Below, piece after piece: positions 1-7,632 of a stretch of 64,000 bases of DNA. Within the stretch, counting starts at the first letter, position 1; each line of letters opens with the position of its first letter. This stretch comes from Amycolatopsis benzoatilytica AK 16/65 (lineage in GTDB: Bacteria; Actinomycetota; Actinomycetes; Mycobacteriales; Pseudonocardiaceae): NCBI RefSeq assembly GCF_000383915.1, contig NZ_KB912942.1, positions 1,710,561 through 1,774,560 on the forward strand, in the 5' to 3' direction. The notes beneath the pieces are model-generated. The model had not been told where the DNA came from and did no database searches. It was given only the letters and a program-made list of their open reading frames with translations. Position numbers and translations under genes: made by a program.

Positions 1-166
1 CGGGCAGCTCGCCGTCGAGGGCGATGTAGGCCGACATCGGCCGGTCGAGGTCGAGCGTGCACGATTCGGGGCCGACCCCCGCCGCGGTGCTCACCGCCTC
101 CAGGTAGGCGCTCATTCCGCAGAGCAGACGGTATTCGTGGTCGGTGTTCATCGGCAGGACTGTCAT
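1..166 (-). CDS. Hypothetical protein, N-terminal fragment (possible DUF6292 family)
   Basis: The gene begins at the ATG complementary to 164-166, after a purine-rich stretch (GAAACGAGAG), and runs off the left edge, so only about 55 residues are visible. They include a short helix-like stretch (EYRLLCGMSAYLEAV) and then DLDRPMSAYIALDGELP. That arrangement, a first helix followed by a strand ending in a Tyr-Ile/Leu-Ala-Leu motif, resembles the small DUF6292 proteins common in Pseudonocardiaceae. The family match is from memory of the pattern and is tentative. A DosR-like box lies about 115 bp upstream, so it is probably co-regulated with the rest of the island. Confidence 0.55.
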   Translation of the reverse strand, partial: MTVLPMNTDHEYRLLCGMSAYLEAVSTAAGVGPESCTLDLDRPMSAYIALDGELP

Positions 167-278
167 CGGCTCTCGTTTCTGCGGGCGCCGCCAGGCGGTG
201 GTCGCGGGTCGGACGGCCGGGCTCCCCGACCGCGCCCGGCCGTCCGGATCCAGACTCGGCCGCGGGCCGGATTGCCGG

Positions 279-295
279 AAGGGTCGAAAGTCACC
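279..295 (-). promoter_or_regulatory. DosR-like box upstream of the leftmost gene
   Basis: On the minus strand it reads GGTGACTTTCGACCCTT, close to the mycobacterial DosR half-site consensus GGGACTTNNGGCCCT. It lies about 113-130 bp upstream of the start at 166. Confidence 0.45.
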
Positions 296-416
296 GCTGC
301 GGCCACCGTGGACGGTTCGGCGATTCCGGTGCCGCCATTGGGTTTTCTCCAGTGGACGATCGACCGGACGGCGGCCCGGCCTGGCAAGGAATCTCCGGAT
401 CCGGCGGCGCTGATCG

Positions 417-872
417 TCATCGCGGCCGCCGCACGGGCCGGCCGGAATTCCGCGGCGACGGGATTGCCTCGAGGTCTTGTCCGCCGGGAAGCCGGGTGCG
501 CGGAGCCGGGCGGCCGTTGTTCCAGGCGAGCGCGGCGGCGAGCTGCTGCGGCGTGAGCCGTGCGTTGCGCGCGATCCGGCTGAGCGGTGCGTCCTGAAGG
601 GACGGGTGCCGGCTGGCCTGGCTGAGCAGCTCGAACCACCATTGCTCGTCGACCCAGCCGGTCCGGGCTTCGCGGACGATTTCGGTCATGTGCTCGTCGC
701 CGCAGGCATAGACCAGGCGCTGTCCGTGCCGGGCCGGTTCGGCGAAGTCCACTGCGGACGAGTCCGGCACCAAAGCGGCCTGCAGCTGCCCGTGCGGGAT
801 CGGCTGCCCGCAGTGTTCGCACCGGCGGCGGCGGCAGGTTTGGGCGGCGGTCGGGAAAATGGGTGGCGACAT
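417..872 (-). CDS. Small zinc-knuckle protein (paralogue of the protein at 63353-63757)
   Basis: This is a 151-residue protein of unknown function. The start at 872 (MSPPIFPTAAQT) was chosen because GGAG sits just before it; the frame is open further upstream but without a ribosome site. A CEHCG knuckle near residue 21 and a YACGDEH motif about 45 residues later form a likely C-x2-C...C-x2-H zinc site. A conserved core WVDEQWWFELLSQAS follows, then a basic helical tail. The right-end paralogue has the same ligands and the same WVDEQWWFELL block, so the fold is real. Zinc binding is inference; a nucleic-acid or protein adaptor role is only a guess. Confidence 0.8.
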   Translation of the reverse strand: MSPPIFPTAAQTCRRRRCEHCGQPIPHGQLQAALVPDSSAVDFAEPARHGQRLVYACGDEHMTEIVREARTGWVDEQWWFELLSQASRHPSLQDAPLSRIARNARLTPQQLAAALAWNNGRPAPRTRLPGGQDLEAIPSPRNSGRPVRRPR

Positions 873-1141
873 CGCATCTCCGGGTAGGGCTGGACCGGTT
901 CGGTGTCGCAGAGTCAGAGCACCGGGGGCTGGGGCGGCAGCGGCGTCTGCGTAGTCCGGCACGGTTCGGCTTGCCGATCTCCGTACGGAAAACCCCACTG
1001 TAGGGGGGCACCCGCAGGTTGCCAATGCGGCCGTTCAGGTGGCCCGGACCGGTTTCTGACGGCCTGGTAAAGGATTTCTCTGGCCTGCGGCCGACTTCCG
1101 GTCACCAGCCGACGCGATCGTCGCCGGTGCGAGTGAAAAAA

Positions 1142-1879
1142 TCAGCGCGGCGAATCCCGCAGCACCTGACCCGGCGGCAGTGCGGCGTGCGCGAGCTCTT
1201 CCGCTACGGCGGTGAGCCGGAGGTTGTGGCGGCGGCTGTACGCGCGCAACCGTTCGAACGCGGTGTCGACCGGGATGCCGCCCGCGTGGGCGAGCACTCC
1301 TTTCGCTTGCTCGATGACCACCCGGCTGTCGAGCGCGTGCTGCAGCTGCCCGGAGAGCTGCTTGCCGCGGCGGACCGCGCTCTCCTGGAGGATGCCGATG
1401 GTCGCGACATCAGCGAGTGCGCGGGCGGCGGCGACTTCGGTCTCGGGCAGCGGCTCGGCACTGAGCAGGACGAGGGAGCCGACGACGTTGTCGCGCAGCC
1501 GCAGCGGAAGAGCGTGCGCGGCGTGGTAGCCCGCCTCCAGCGCCTGGGAGACGAACTCCGGGCTCCGGGCCGAGATCGCGGCGAGATCTGGCACGTGGAC
1601 TGGCTGGCCGGTGCGAACGGTGTCGACGCAGTGCCCCGCTACGTCCCGGAGGGCGTCGAACAACGGGGCGGTGTCACCGGTCGCCGCGATCACCTGGACC
1701 TTGCCGTCCCGGTCAGCGAGGAGGAGGCCCGCCGCGCCGGCGGACAGCAGCGTGACGCAGTATCCGGCGAGCCGGCGGAGCAGGTCGGCCGCGGCGTAGC
1801 CGTCGGCGAGCGTGTCGGCCAAGTCCACGAAGGCCTGGAGCAGGCCCGGTTCCTGAGCTAGAACTTGCCGTTCGCGCAT
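1142..1879 (-). CDS. GAF-ANTAR transcription antitermination regulator
   Basis: This 245-residue protein has an N-terminal GAF domain (about residues 25-160, with LAGYCVTLLSAGAAGLLLAD and a second strand block ending in HALPLRLRDNVVGSL). An ANTAR RNA-binding domain follows at about 178-235, recognised by LDSRVVIEQAKGVLA and FERLRAYSRRHN. Proteins of this layout sense a small molecule or redox state through GAF and bind tandem RNA hairpins to prevent premature termination. GGAGG precedes the ATG at 1879 by about 8 nt. It is closely related to the protein at 62358-63122 at the other end of the window. Ligand and RNA targets cannot be seen here. Confidence 0.88.
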   Translation of the reverse strand: MRERQVLAQEPGLLQAFVDLADTLADGYAAADLLRRLAGYCVTLLSAGAAGLLLADRDGKVQVIAATGDTAPLFDALRDVAGHCVDTVRTGQPVHVPDLAAISARSPEFVSQALEAGYHAAHALPLRLRDNVVGSLVLLSAEPLPETEVAAARALADVATIGILQESAVRRGKQLSGQLQHALDSRVVIEQAKGVLAHAGGIPVDTAFERLRAYSRRHNLRLTAVAEELAHAALPPGQVLRDSPR

Positions 1880-1994
1880 CGTCGGCCTCCGTCGGAGTCA
1901 TGCTGAAGGTGCGCGCGCCGGGCGGCGCGTCGCGGGGCAGGTACCAGGCCGATGGGGACGCCACCCATATCTGTCTCCATTCGGCGGCGTTGCG

Positions 1995-2468
1995 TTACGC
2001 GCACCGCTCGTCGTCGGCCGGCCGGTCGTGCGCCGCGGCGATGCTCGCGCGGCAGGCTCGGGTCAACTGGCGGGCGGCGCGAGTGACCGGGGTGGTCCCG
2101 CATTTGGGGCACGTGAACCGGACGTCGCCGGCGAGCTCGTCGACGGCGACGTCGAGCGGGCGCCCGCACGGACGGCACCAGCGGTGGCCGCTGACCGGCA
2201 CGACGTGATGCGGCGACGAGACGCAGTGGTGCAGCCACCGGCGGTGAGCCCGGCAGGTGATCCGGTCGAACGGGTCGAGGTCGTGCTCCTCGCGGGCGTC
2301 CTCGTCGGACAGCGCGATCGCCAGCCGGAGGTCGGCGAGATCCGCGTACCGGGCGTCGACCCAGTCCCTCGGACGCAGCGCGAGCCGGTCGCGGCGGTTG
2401 CGGCGGGAACCGGCGGGCGCGGTGGCCGCGGGTGCGGGCCGGGCGCCGGGGAGGTCTTGGATGCTCAT
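1995..2468 (-). CDS. Zinc-ribbon hypothetical protein
   Basis: This 157-residue protein starts at MSIQDLPGARPAP, with GAGG about 6 nt before the ATG. The first 35 residues are low-complexity Ala/Pro/Arg. The middle carries an acidic helix (LSDEDAREEHDLDPFDR) and a Cys/His cluster (CRAHRRWLHHC). Two knuckles, CRPCG and CPKCG, lie about 20 residues apart, a classic zinc-ribbon spacing. I do not recognise a named family. It sits 325 bp from ftsH with its own DosR-like box at 2588-2603, so it is probably a separate hypoxia-responsive transcription unit. Confidence 0.75.
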   Translation of the reverse strand: MSIQDLPGARPAPAATAPAGSRRNRRDRLALRPRDWVDARYADLADLRLAIALSDEDAREEHDLDPFDRITCRAHRRWLHHCVSSPHHVVPVSGHRWCRPCGRPLDVAVDELAGDVRFTCPKCGTTPVTRAARQLTRACRASIAAAHDRPADDERCA

Positions 2469-2793
2469 GGTGGCCTCGCTTTCGTTGCGTCTCAGCTTTC
2501 GCTTCGGCGCACCCGGCGACGAGGGCCGCACTGCCTGGGCCGGAGTGCCCGGCGGCCCCTGCTCGCGGGCGCTTTTCCGGGCGGAAAGGTGACTTTGGCC
2601 ACCGTGCTGGCTGCGGTGGCGCGACGGCCGGCGTCCGGCCGAGGCTCCCTGGCGAACCAGGCGGGTCGCGGCGCTGGTTCAGGAGGTGCGTGCGCGGCTC
2701 TCTCGCTGTGCGAGGCCGGCCGTGGGTACGGGTCGGCTGCGGGAGACTGCGTCCAGCGGGCGGCTCGCGCGGGCGTTGGCGGCTGGAGCGGTG
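2469..2793. other. Intergenic stretch between the zinc-ribbon gene and ftsH
   Basis: No convincing gene is seen in these 325 bp: frames open here lack a ribosome site and have shadow-like composition. The stretch holds the putative promoter of the downstream minus-strand gene, including the DosR-like box at 2588-2603, and the 3' trailer of ftsH. No strong terminator hairpin is obvious. Confidence 0.5.
2588..2603 (-). promoter_or_regulatory. DosR-like box upstream of the zinc-ribbon gene
   Basis: GGTGACTTTGGCCACC fits GGGACTTNNGGCC with few changes and is itself a near palindrome. It lies about 120 bp upstream of the ATG at 2468. Confidence 0.5.
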
Positions 2794-4725
2794 TCAGCGC
2801 GCCGCCGCGTCCCGGGTTCCGGCGGCTATTTCCGCCGCGGCCGGGGCAGCGTCCAAGACCGCGCGGACCGCTGCGCCGTCGAGAGTCTCTTCGTCCTTCA
2901 ACCGCGCGGCGAGCCGGTCGAGCGCGGACCGGTGCTGCTCTAAGAGAGCGACCGCGCGGACCTCCGCCTCGCGGACCAGCCGTGCTATCTCCTGGTCCAC
3001 GACGCGTTGCGTCTGCTCCGAGTACGGACGGCCATAGAGTTCGCCACGGTCGTCGGCGACCGTCGGCGCGCCGCCGCGGCTGTAGCCGATCGGGCCGAGA
3101 GCGGGGGAGAGGCCGAATTCGGTGACCATCTTCGTGGCGACCGCGGTGGCACCCGCCAGATCGTCGGCCGCGCCGGTGGACGCCTCGCCGAGCACCACCA
3201 GTTCCGCTGCCCGCCCGCCGAGCCGCACCGCGAGCAGGTCGGAGAGGTAGCTCTCCGGATAAAGCCGCCGCTCGACCTCCGGCAGCTGCTCGGTCGCGCC
3301 CAGTGCCATGCCCGCGGGCAGGATCGTCACCTTCTCCACCGGGTCGGCGTGCTCGCACAGCGCCGCGACGAGCGCGTGCCCCGCCTCGTGCACGGCGACC
3401 GAGCGGCGTTCCTCGGGCAGCAGTGCGTTGGAGGCGTCGCGACGGCCGAGCAGGACGCGGTCTCGGGCCGCCGCGAGGTCGGCCGCGGTGAGCACGGTGC
3501 GGTTGCCGCGCACCGTGTTGATCGCCGCTTCGTTGACCAGATTGGCCAGGTCGGCACCGGAAAAGCCGGGGGTGCCGCGGGCGACCACTGTCAGGTCCAC
3601 GTCCGGGTCCAGGCGCTTGCCGTTGATGTGCACGGCGAGGATCGCCGCCCGCTCGGCCTGGTTCGGCAGCGGGACGGTGACCTGCCGGTCGAACCGGCCG
3701 GGCCGCAGCAGCGCCGGGTCGAGGGTTTCCGGCCGGTTGGTGGCGGCGAGCACGACGGTGCCGGTGCTCTGGTCGAACCCGTCCATTTCGGCCAGCAGCT
3801 GGTTGAGCGTCTGCTCGCGTTCCTCGTGCCCGCCGGTGCCGCCGAGCCCGCGCCGGCTGCCCACCGCGTCGATCTCGTCGATGAAAATGATCGAGGGCGC
3901 CCGGTCTCGGGCTTCGGAGAACAGATCGCGCACCCGGGACGCGCCGACGCCGACGAACATCTCCACGAACGCCGATCCGGTGATCGACAGGAACGGCACG
4001 CTCGCCTCGCCCGCCACCGCGCGGGCCAGCAGCGTCTTGCCGGTGCCCGGCGGCCCGACCATGAGCACCCCGCGCGGTCCCTTCGCGCCGACCGCGGCAT
4101 AACGCGACGGATCGCGCAGGAAGTCGACCACTTCGGCGATTTCCTGCTTCACGCCCTCGTAGCCGGCGACGTCGGAGAATCGCGTGGTCGGCCGCTGCGC
4201 CTCGATGATCTTGGCTTTCGACCGGCCGAACCCGCCGATGCCGCCGAGCCCGCCCGCTCCGCCGGCGAGGGTGCGCTGGGCGCGCCGGCCCGCCCACCAG
4301 AGCAGGCCCAAGATCAGCAGGAATGGCAGGTAGCCCAGCAGCGTGGTGAGCACCGAGCTGCCGCCGCTGGATTTCGCGCCGGTGACGGCGACGTTCTTCT
4401 CCCGCAGTTTGGTGGTGAGCTGCGGGTCGCCGAGCGCGGTGGGCAGCTGGCTGGCGAAGGCACTGCCGTTGCGGTAGGTGCCGGTCACCGCGCCATCGCT
4501 GCCGATGGTCACCGCGGCGACCTGGTTGGTGTCCACTTTGGACAAAAGTTCGGTGTAGGTGAGCTCGGGGGCCGGCGAGGTCCACAATGCCGGGCCGCCG
4601 ATGAGCACCACGGTGACCACCACGGCCGCGACGAGCAGCAAGCCGATCAGCCCGCCGCCGCGGCGCTGTTCGGGCTCGCGAGCGGGCGGAGTCGGCGGCG
4701 GTCCGGAACTTGCTTTGCGCGACAT
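2794..4725 (-). CDS. ftsH: ATP-dependent zinc metalloprotease FtsH
   Basis: This 643-residue membrane AAA+ protease degrades damaged or short-lived membrane and cytosolic proteins. Transmembrane helices lie at about 26-46 and 127-146 with a roughly 80-residue external domain between them. Walker A is GPPGTGKT (224-231), Walker B IIFIDE (279-284), the second region of homology includes RPGRFDRQV, and the zinc site is HEAGH (446-450) with a downstream acidic ligand region ([10 protein letters not shown]). It is somewhat shorter than typical actinobacterial housekeeping FtsH (about 750-800 residues), so it may be a second, stress-dedicated copy; that is inference. It starts 4 nt after the preceding small membrane gene and probably shares its DosR-like promoter. 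Confidence 0.97.
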   Translation of the reverse strand: MSRKASSGPPPTPPAREPEQRRGGGLIGLLLVAAVVVTVVLIGGPALWTSPAPELTYTELLSKVDTNQVAAVTIGSDGAVTGTYRNGSAFASQLPTALGDPQLTTKLREKNVAVTGAKSSGGSSVLTTLLGYLPFLLILGLLWWAGRRAQRTLAGGAGGLGGIGGFGRSKAKIIEAQRPTTRFSDVAGYEGVKQEIAEVVDFLRDPSRYAAVGAKGPRGVLMVGPPGTGKTLLARAVAGEASVPFLSITGSAFVEMFVGVGASRVRDLFSEARDRAPSIIFIDEIDAVGSRRGLGGTGGHEEREQTLNQLLAEMDGFDQSTGTVVLAATNRPETLDPALLRPGRFDRQVTVPLPNQAERAAILAVHINGKRLDPDVDLTVVARGTPGFSGADLANLVNEAAINTVRGNRTVLTAADLAAARDRVLLGRRDASNALLPEERRSVAVHEAGHALVAALCEHADPVEKVTILPAGMALGATEQLPEVERRLYPESYLSDLLAVRLGGRAAELVVLGEASTGAADDLAGATAVATKMVTEFGLSPALGPIGYSRGGAPTVADDRGELYGRPYSEQTQRVVDQEIARLVREAEVRAVALLEQHRSALDRLAARLKDEETLDGAAVRAVLDAAPAAAEIAAGTRDAAAR

Positions 4726-4729
4726 CCGG

Positions 4730-5056
4730 TCAGTCGCCTTTCCCGGCGCGGCGCCGCGCGTAGAACGGGCTGTGGAAGACCCCGGCCCCGATCACCACGC
4801 CGACGACGAACCCGAAGTCGTACATCCGGCCGCTGTTGTGCACCGCGTAGATGCCGACATGATCGTTGAACAACGAGATCAGAAAGGCGATCGGGCAGAT
4901 GAACCCGTGCCAGAGCCCGAGCCAGAAGCCGGGTCCGGCCGCGGGCGCGGCGAGGGCGTTGGCTTGCGCCGCGCAAGCAGCGAGGCCGAGGAGCACGGCC
5001 ACGAGCACGCCGGCCGCCACGAGCCGGCGCCGCGCCGGGCGTGCGGGAGTGGTCAT
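4730..5056 (-). CDS. Small conserved membrane or lipoprotein-like protein
   Basis: This 108-residue protein has a basic N-terminus, a hydrophobic helix at about 12-30 ending in [10 protein letters not shown] (lipobox-like, so a lipoprotein signal is possible), and a conserved C-terminal region with [16 protein letters not shown] and [13 protein letters not shown]. That last block is shared by a widespread but unnamed family of small membrane proteins. The start at 5056 is uncertain because no clear ribosome site precedes it, and an in-frame ATG lies at 5089. The gene is 4 nt upstream of ftsH in the same direction, suggesting an FtsH partner or simple co-regulation. Confidence 0.8.
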   Translation of the reverse strand: MTTPARPARRRLVAAGVLVAVLLGLAACAAQANALAAPAAGPGFWLGLWHGFICPIAFLISLFNDHVGIYAVHNSGRMYDFGFVVGVVIGAGVFHSPFYARRRAGKGD

Positions 5057-5091
5057 GGCGCCACTGTGCGGAATGGACCGGCCGGACAAGA

Positions 5092-5107
5092 AGGGTCAAA
5101 CGTCCCC
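5092..5107 (-). promoter_or_regulatory. DosR-like box for the small membrane protein-ftsH operon
   Basis: The minus strand reads GGGGACGTTTGACCCT, an excellent match to the palindromic DosR pattern. It lies about 36-51 bp upstream of the start at 5056. It favours 5056 over 5089 as the start, because 5089 would nearly touch the box. Confidence 0.6.
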
Positions 5108-5165
5108 GGCCGACGGGCCGGGTGGATGTCGTTCGGGCGGCCGGGGACGAGGATCCTTGGCCGGG

Positions 5166-5191
5166 CAGGGACCGTCGCGGACGGTTCCCTG
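5166..5191. repeat. Inverted repeat upstream of alcohol dehydrogenase
   Basis: The arms CAGGGACCGTC and GACGGTTCCCTG flank GCG and differ by one inserted T. The repeat is 52 bp before the dehydrogenase ATG. Its GGGACC arms resemble DosR half-sites, so it could be an operator; a hairpin is the alternative. Confidence 0.45.
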
Positions 5192-5242
5192 CGGAGTGCC
5201 CGGCCGGGCCTGCGCAGGGGACCGCGGCCGGGAGGAGACGCG

Positions 5243-6250
5243 ATGACGGCGGAAATGCTGGCCTGGCGCGTGCGCCGGCCCGGCCCGATGGCGAGCGGAC
5301 CGCTCGTGCGCGAACGGACGCCCGTACCGGTGCCCGGCGACGGAGAGCTGCTGGTGAAAGTGCGGGTTTGCGGGGTGTGCCGCACGGACCTGCACGTGGC
5401 CGAGGGCGACCTGCCGGTGCACCGGCCCGGAGTGGTGCCGGGACACGAGGTGGTCGGCGAGGTCGTGGCGCCCGGCACCGGCGGGTTCCAGCCGGGCGAC
5501 CGGGTCGGCATCGCCTGGCTGCGCGGCACCTGCGGGACCTGCCGGTACTGCCGCGCGGGGAGGGAAAACCTCTGCCCGAATTCGCGGTACACCGGGTGGG
5601 ACGCCGACGGCGGCTACGCTGAGTACGCGGTGGTCCCTGCTGCGTACGCGCATCGACTGCCCGCCGGATACTCCGACGACGAGCTCGCTCCGCTGCTGTG
5701 CGCGGGCGTAATCGGGTATCGCGCGCTGCTGCGGGCAGAGGTCCCGCCGGGCGGACGGCTCGGCATCTACGGATTCGGCGGCAGCGCGCATCTGGCCGCG
5801 CAGGTAGCGCTTGCCCGCGGCGCGACAGTGCACGTCCTGACCCGCAGCCGGCAGGCGCAGGAGCTGGCGCTGGAGCTCGGGGCGGCGTCAGCGGGCGACG
5901 CGGCCGACGAACCGCCCGAACCACTCGACTCGGCGATCCTGTTCGCACCGGCTGGGGAACTCGTACCGGTCGCGCTCGCCGCGCTGGACCGCGGCGGCAC
6001 GCTCGCGATCGCCGGCATCCACCTCTCCGCAGTCCCGGCGCTCGACTACCAGCGGCACCTGTTCCAGGAACGGCAGGTCCGCAGTGTTACGGCGAACACC
6101 CGCAGCGATGCCCGGGAGTTCCTGGACTTCGCGGCACAGCACCGGCTGCGGGTCCAGACCGTGCCATACCCGCTTTCGGCGGCGTCGGTCGCGCTGGCGG
6201 ATCTGGCTGGGGACGCGATTACCGGGGCGGCGGTTCTGCGAGCGGAGTGA
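5243..6250 (+). CDS. Zinc-dependent alcohol dehydrogenase (AdhA-like)
   Basis: This 335-residue medium-chain dehydrogenase/reductase has a catalytic zinc site in GVCRTDLHV and GHEVVG, and a structural zinc cluster C-x2-C-x2-C-x7-C in [18 protein letters not shown]. The nucleotide fold loop [11 protein letters not shown] is GxGGxxH-like rather than GxGxxG. The pattern ([11 protein letters not shown] at the start, CGVCRTDLH) matches the zinc-binding alcohol dehydrogenase subfamily that includes mycobacterial AdhA. It would interconvert an alcohol and aldehyde using NAD(P)H, plausibly for redox balancing in hypoxia. GGAGGAG lies 8 nt before the ATG. Substrate is unknown. Confidence 0.9.
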   Translation: MTAEMLAWRVRRPGPMASGPLVRERTPVPVPGDGELLVKVRVCGVCRTDLHVAEGDLPVHRPGVVPGHEVVGEVVAPGTGGFQPGDRVGIAWLRGTCGTCRYCRAGRENLCPNSRYTGWDADGGYAEYAVVPAAYAHRLPAGYSDDELAPLLCAGVIGYRALLRAEVPPGGRLGIYGFGGSAHLAAQVALARGATVHVLTRSRQAQELALELGAASAGDAADEPPEPLDSAILFAPAGELVPVALAALDRGGTLAIAGIHLSAVPALDYQRHLFQERQVRSVTANTRSDAREFLDFAAQHRLRVQTVPYPLSAASVALADLAGDAITGAAVLRAE

Positions 6251-6360
6251 GCCGCTCCGCGACGCGTTCGGGCTTCGTATCGGGCTGCAGGGCGAGGGCT
6301 GGCTGCCGGGCAGCCCGCCGTCGGCGGCGCGGTTCGGCGGCGTGGCCGGGAATGAATCCA

Positions 6361-6480
6361 TGCGGAATCCAAGTCTCTCAGGGGGCCCTTGCGGGAATCC
6401 AAGTCCCTCAGGGGGCCCTTCACGGAATCCAGGTCCGGCAAGGGGCCCTTCACGGAATCCGGTTCCCTCAAGGGGTCCTT
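6361..6480. repeat. Four tandem 30-bp repeats related to one arm of the 55-bp palindromes
   Basis: Units begin at 6361, 6391, 6421 and 6451, each exactly 30 bp. The consensus contains GGAATCCAAGTCCCTC followed by AGGGGCCCTTCAC, which is the right half of the palindromes at 23948, 35197, 44993 and 58240. Units diverge by one to seven bases. They lie between two convergent genes; the last base of the array is the first base of the nitroreductase stop codon. Confidence 0.9.
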
Positions 6481-7451
6481 CACGGACGGCCGGGTGCGGG
6501 CGGCGCAGGTACCGGCGCGGGGCGGGCGGCTTTGCCCAGCGGCTGCGCTACTTCGTCGATCGGGCGTCGGGGGACCGCGGGAAGCGGTGCCTCCGCTGTG
6601 CGGCCGATCCGGATCGCCAGCTGGGGTACCGCACCGCCGTACAGCATGGCTCGGGCGGTCGGGAGTTCCAGCGGTTCGGTGAAAATGCAGGTGGCCAGTC
6701 CCAGCCGGGTCGCCTCCAGCAGCACCGCACTGGCCGCTTCGCCGGCACGGAGGTGGTCGAGGGGAGTGTCGGCCGAGGTGGACAGCACCGCGACGGCTGC
6801 CTGGTCGGTGCCGTCGTCGGCGGCGAGGCCGGGCCAGGAGAAGCGACGCGTGCCGACAGTAGTTCCGTACGGCGGGACTGCGCGGGACGGGATGCCGTCG
6901 GCGGTGTAGCGGCGTCCGCTCCAAGCGGCGAGTTCCTCGGCGTAGGCGGGAGCGGCGGCGCGCAGCAGCCGGGCCTCCGCAAGTGCGTTTCGCAGCGCAT
7001 CTCGTCCGGGGGGACGAAGCTGAACGCCGGAATCGGCAGCGGTGCGGGTCAGCCGCGCGAGTTCGGTGGGAGCGGGCGGCGCGCTGAACTGGCGGCGGTC
7101 GGAACGGCGCCGGGCGATCGCCGACGCCGCGGCGATGTCGTCGTCGGACGGTTCGTGCCGGTTCAGCTCGACAGCGGCGACGAGGTCGGATGTCATCCGG
7201 GTCACCTTGGCGGCCCAGCCCATCGCCGCGGCCGCGACCGTCAAGTGGTGCAGCGCGCAGCCGCAGCTGATGAGCAGCTCGCGCCCCTCCGGGTCGGCGT
7301 AGGCGAGCTTCCGGCGCGGGTCGGCGCGCAGTTGGATCGTGCGTCCGGTGAACCGCCACGTCCACGGCTGCGTGTTGTGCAGCGACGGTGCGCGCAGCGC
7401 GAGCGCGATCGCGGCTCTGAGGGTGTATTCGTCCGGACGGTCGTCGATCAT
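6480..7451 (-). CDS. Acg-family FMN-binding nitroreductase
   Basis: This 323-residue protein carries the family signature APSLHNTQPWTWRF near residue 20 and the core block LLISCGCALHHLTVAAAAMG. It has a C-terminal hydrophobic segment (LDHLRAGEAASAVLLEATRL) typical of Acg (Rv2032) and Rv3131 of M. tuberculosis. These proteins have a nitroreductase-like fold, bind FMN and often lack classical nitroreductase activity; flavin sequestration has been proposed. GAGGAGAAC precedes the ATG at 7451. It is divergent from the P1B ATPase gene. The 3' end touches the tandem repeat array. Confidence 0.92.
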   Translation of the reverse strand: MIDDRPDEYTLRAAIALALRAPSLHNTQPWTWRFTGRTIQLRADPRRKLAYADPEGRELLISCGCALHHLTVAAAAMGWAAKVTRMTSDLVAAVELNRHEPSDDDIAAASAIARRRSDRRQFSAPPAPTELARLTRTAADSGVQLRPPGRDALRNALAEARLLRAAAPAYAEELAAWSGRRYTADGIPSRAVPPYGTTVGTRRFSWPGLAADDGTDQAAVAVLSTSADTPLDHLRAGEAASAVLLEATRLGLATCIFTEPLELPTARAMLYGGAVPQLAIRIGRTAEAPLPAVPRRPIDEVAQPLGKAARPAPVPAPPAPGRP

Positions 7452-7498
7452 CGTCGTTCTCCTCGGGCTTCTAGCGTCACTCCCATGCTGTGTGCCGG

Positions 7499-7516
7499 GA
7501 GAGGACCGTTCCCAGA
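7499..7516 (-). promoter_or_regulatory. Weak DosR-like box in the divergent promoter
   Basis: The minus strand reads TCTGGGAACGGTCCTCTC, a relaxed GGGACnnnGTCC-type site 48-65 bp upstream of the nitroreductase start. It is weaker than most others in the window. Confidence 0.35.
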
Positions 7517-7570
7517 GAAGAAGTTCCGCGCGGGCGGGGCATTGCGGCCCCGCCCGCGCGAGCGCGAGTG

Positions 7571-7585
7571 AGGCCCTTCGGCCCT
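7571..7585 (+). promoter_or_regulatory. DosR-like box upstream of the P1B ATPase
   Basis: AGGCCCTTCGGCCCT matches GGGACTTNNGGCCCT except at three positions in the left half. It is 48-62 bp upstream of the ATPase ATG. Confidence 0.45.
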
Positions 7586-7632
7586 TCCACCGGCGACGCG
7601 GCCGGGCGCATCGTGCGGCCGGGAGGTTACAC

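Noticed and set aside
873..1141. A possible small gene in the gap before the left zinc-knuckle gene
   Set aside because: Frames in this gap are shadows without ribosome sites; the sequence looks like promoter DNA.
1880..1994. A possible DosR-like box before the left GAF-ANTAR gene (around TGGGGACGCCACCC)
   Set aside because: Only one half-site fits; the second half is lost and orientation is ambiguous.
2492..4585. A 697-codon open frame overlapping ftsH in another frame
   Set aside because: Composition is Arg-rich shadow sequence, while the overlapping frame encodes every FtsH motif.
6361..6480. Regularly spaced 30-bp repeats that could be taken for a CRISPR array
   Set aside because: The units are contiguous without spacers, diverge from one another, match one arm of palindromes found elsewhere, and no cas genes are present.
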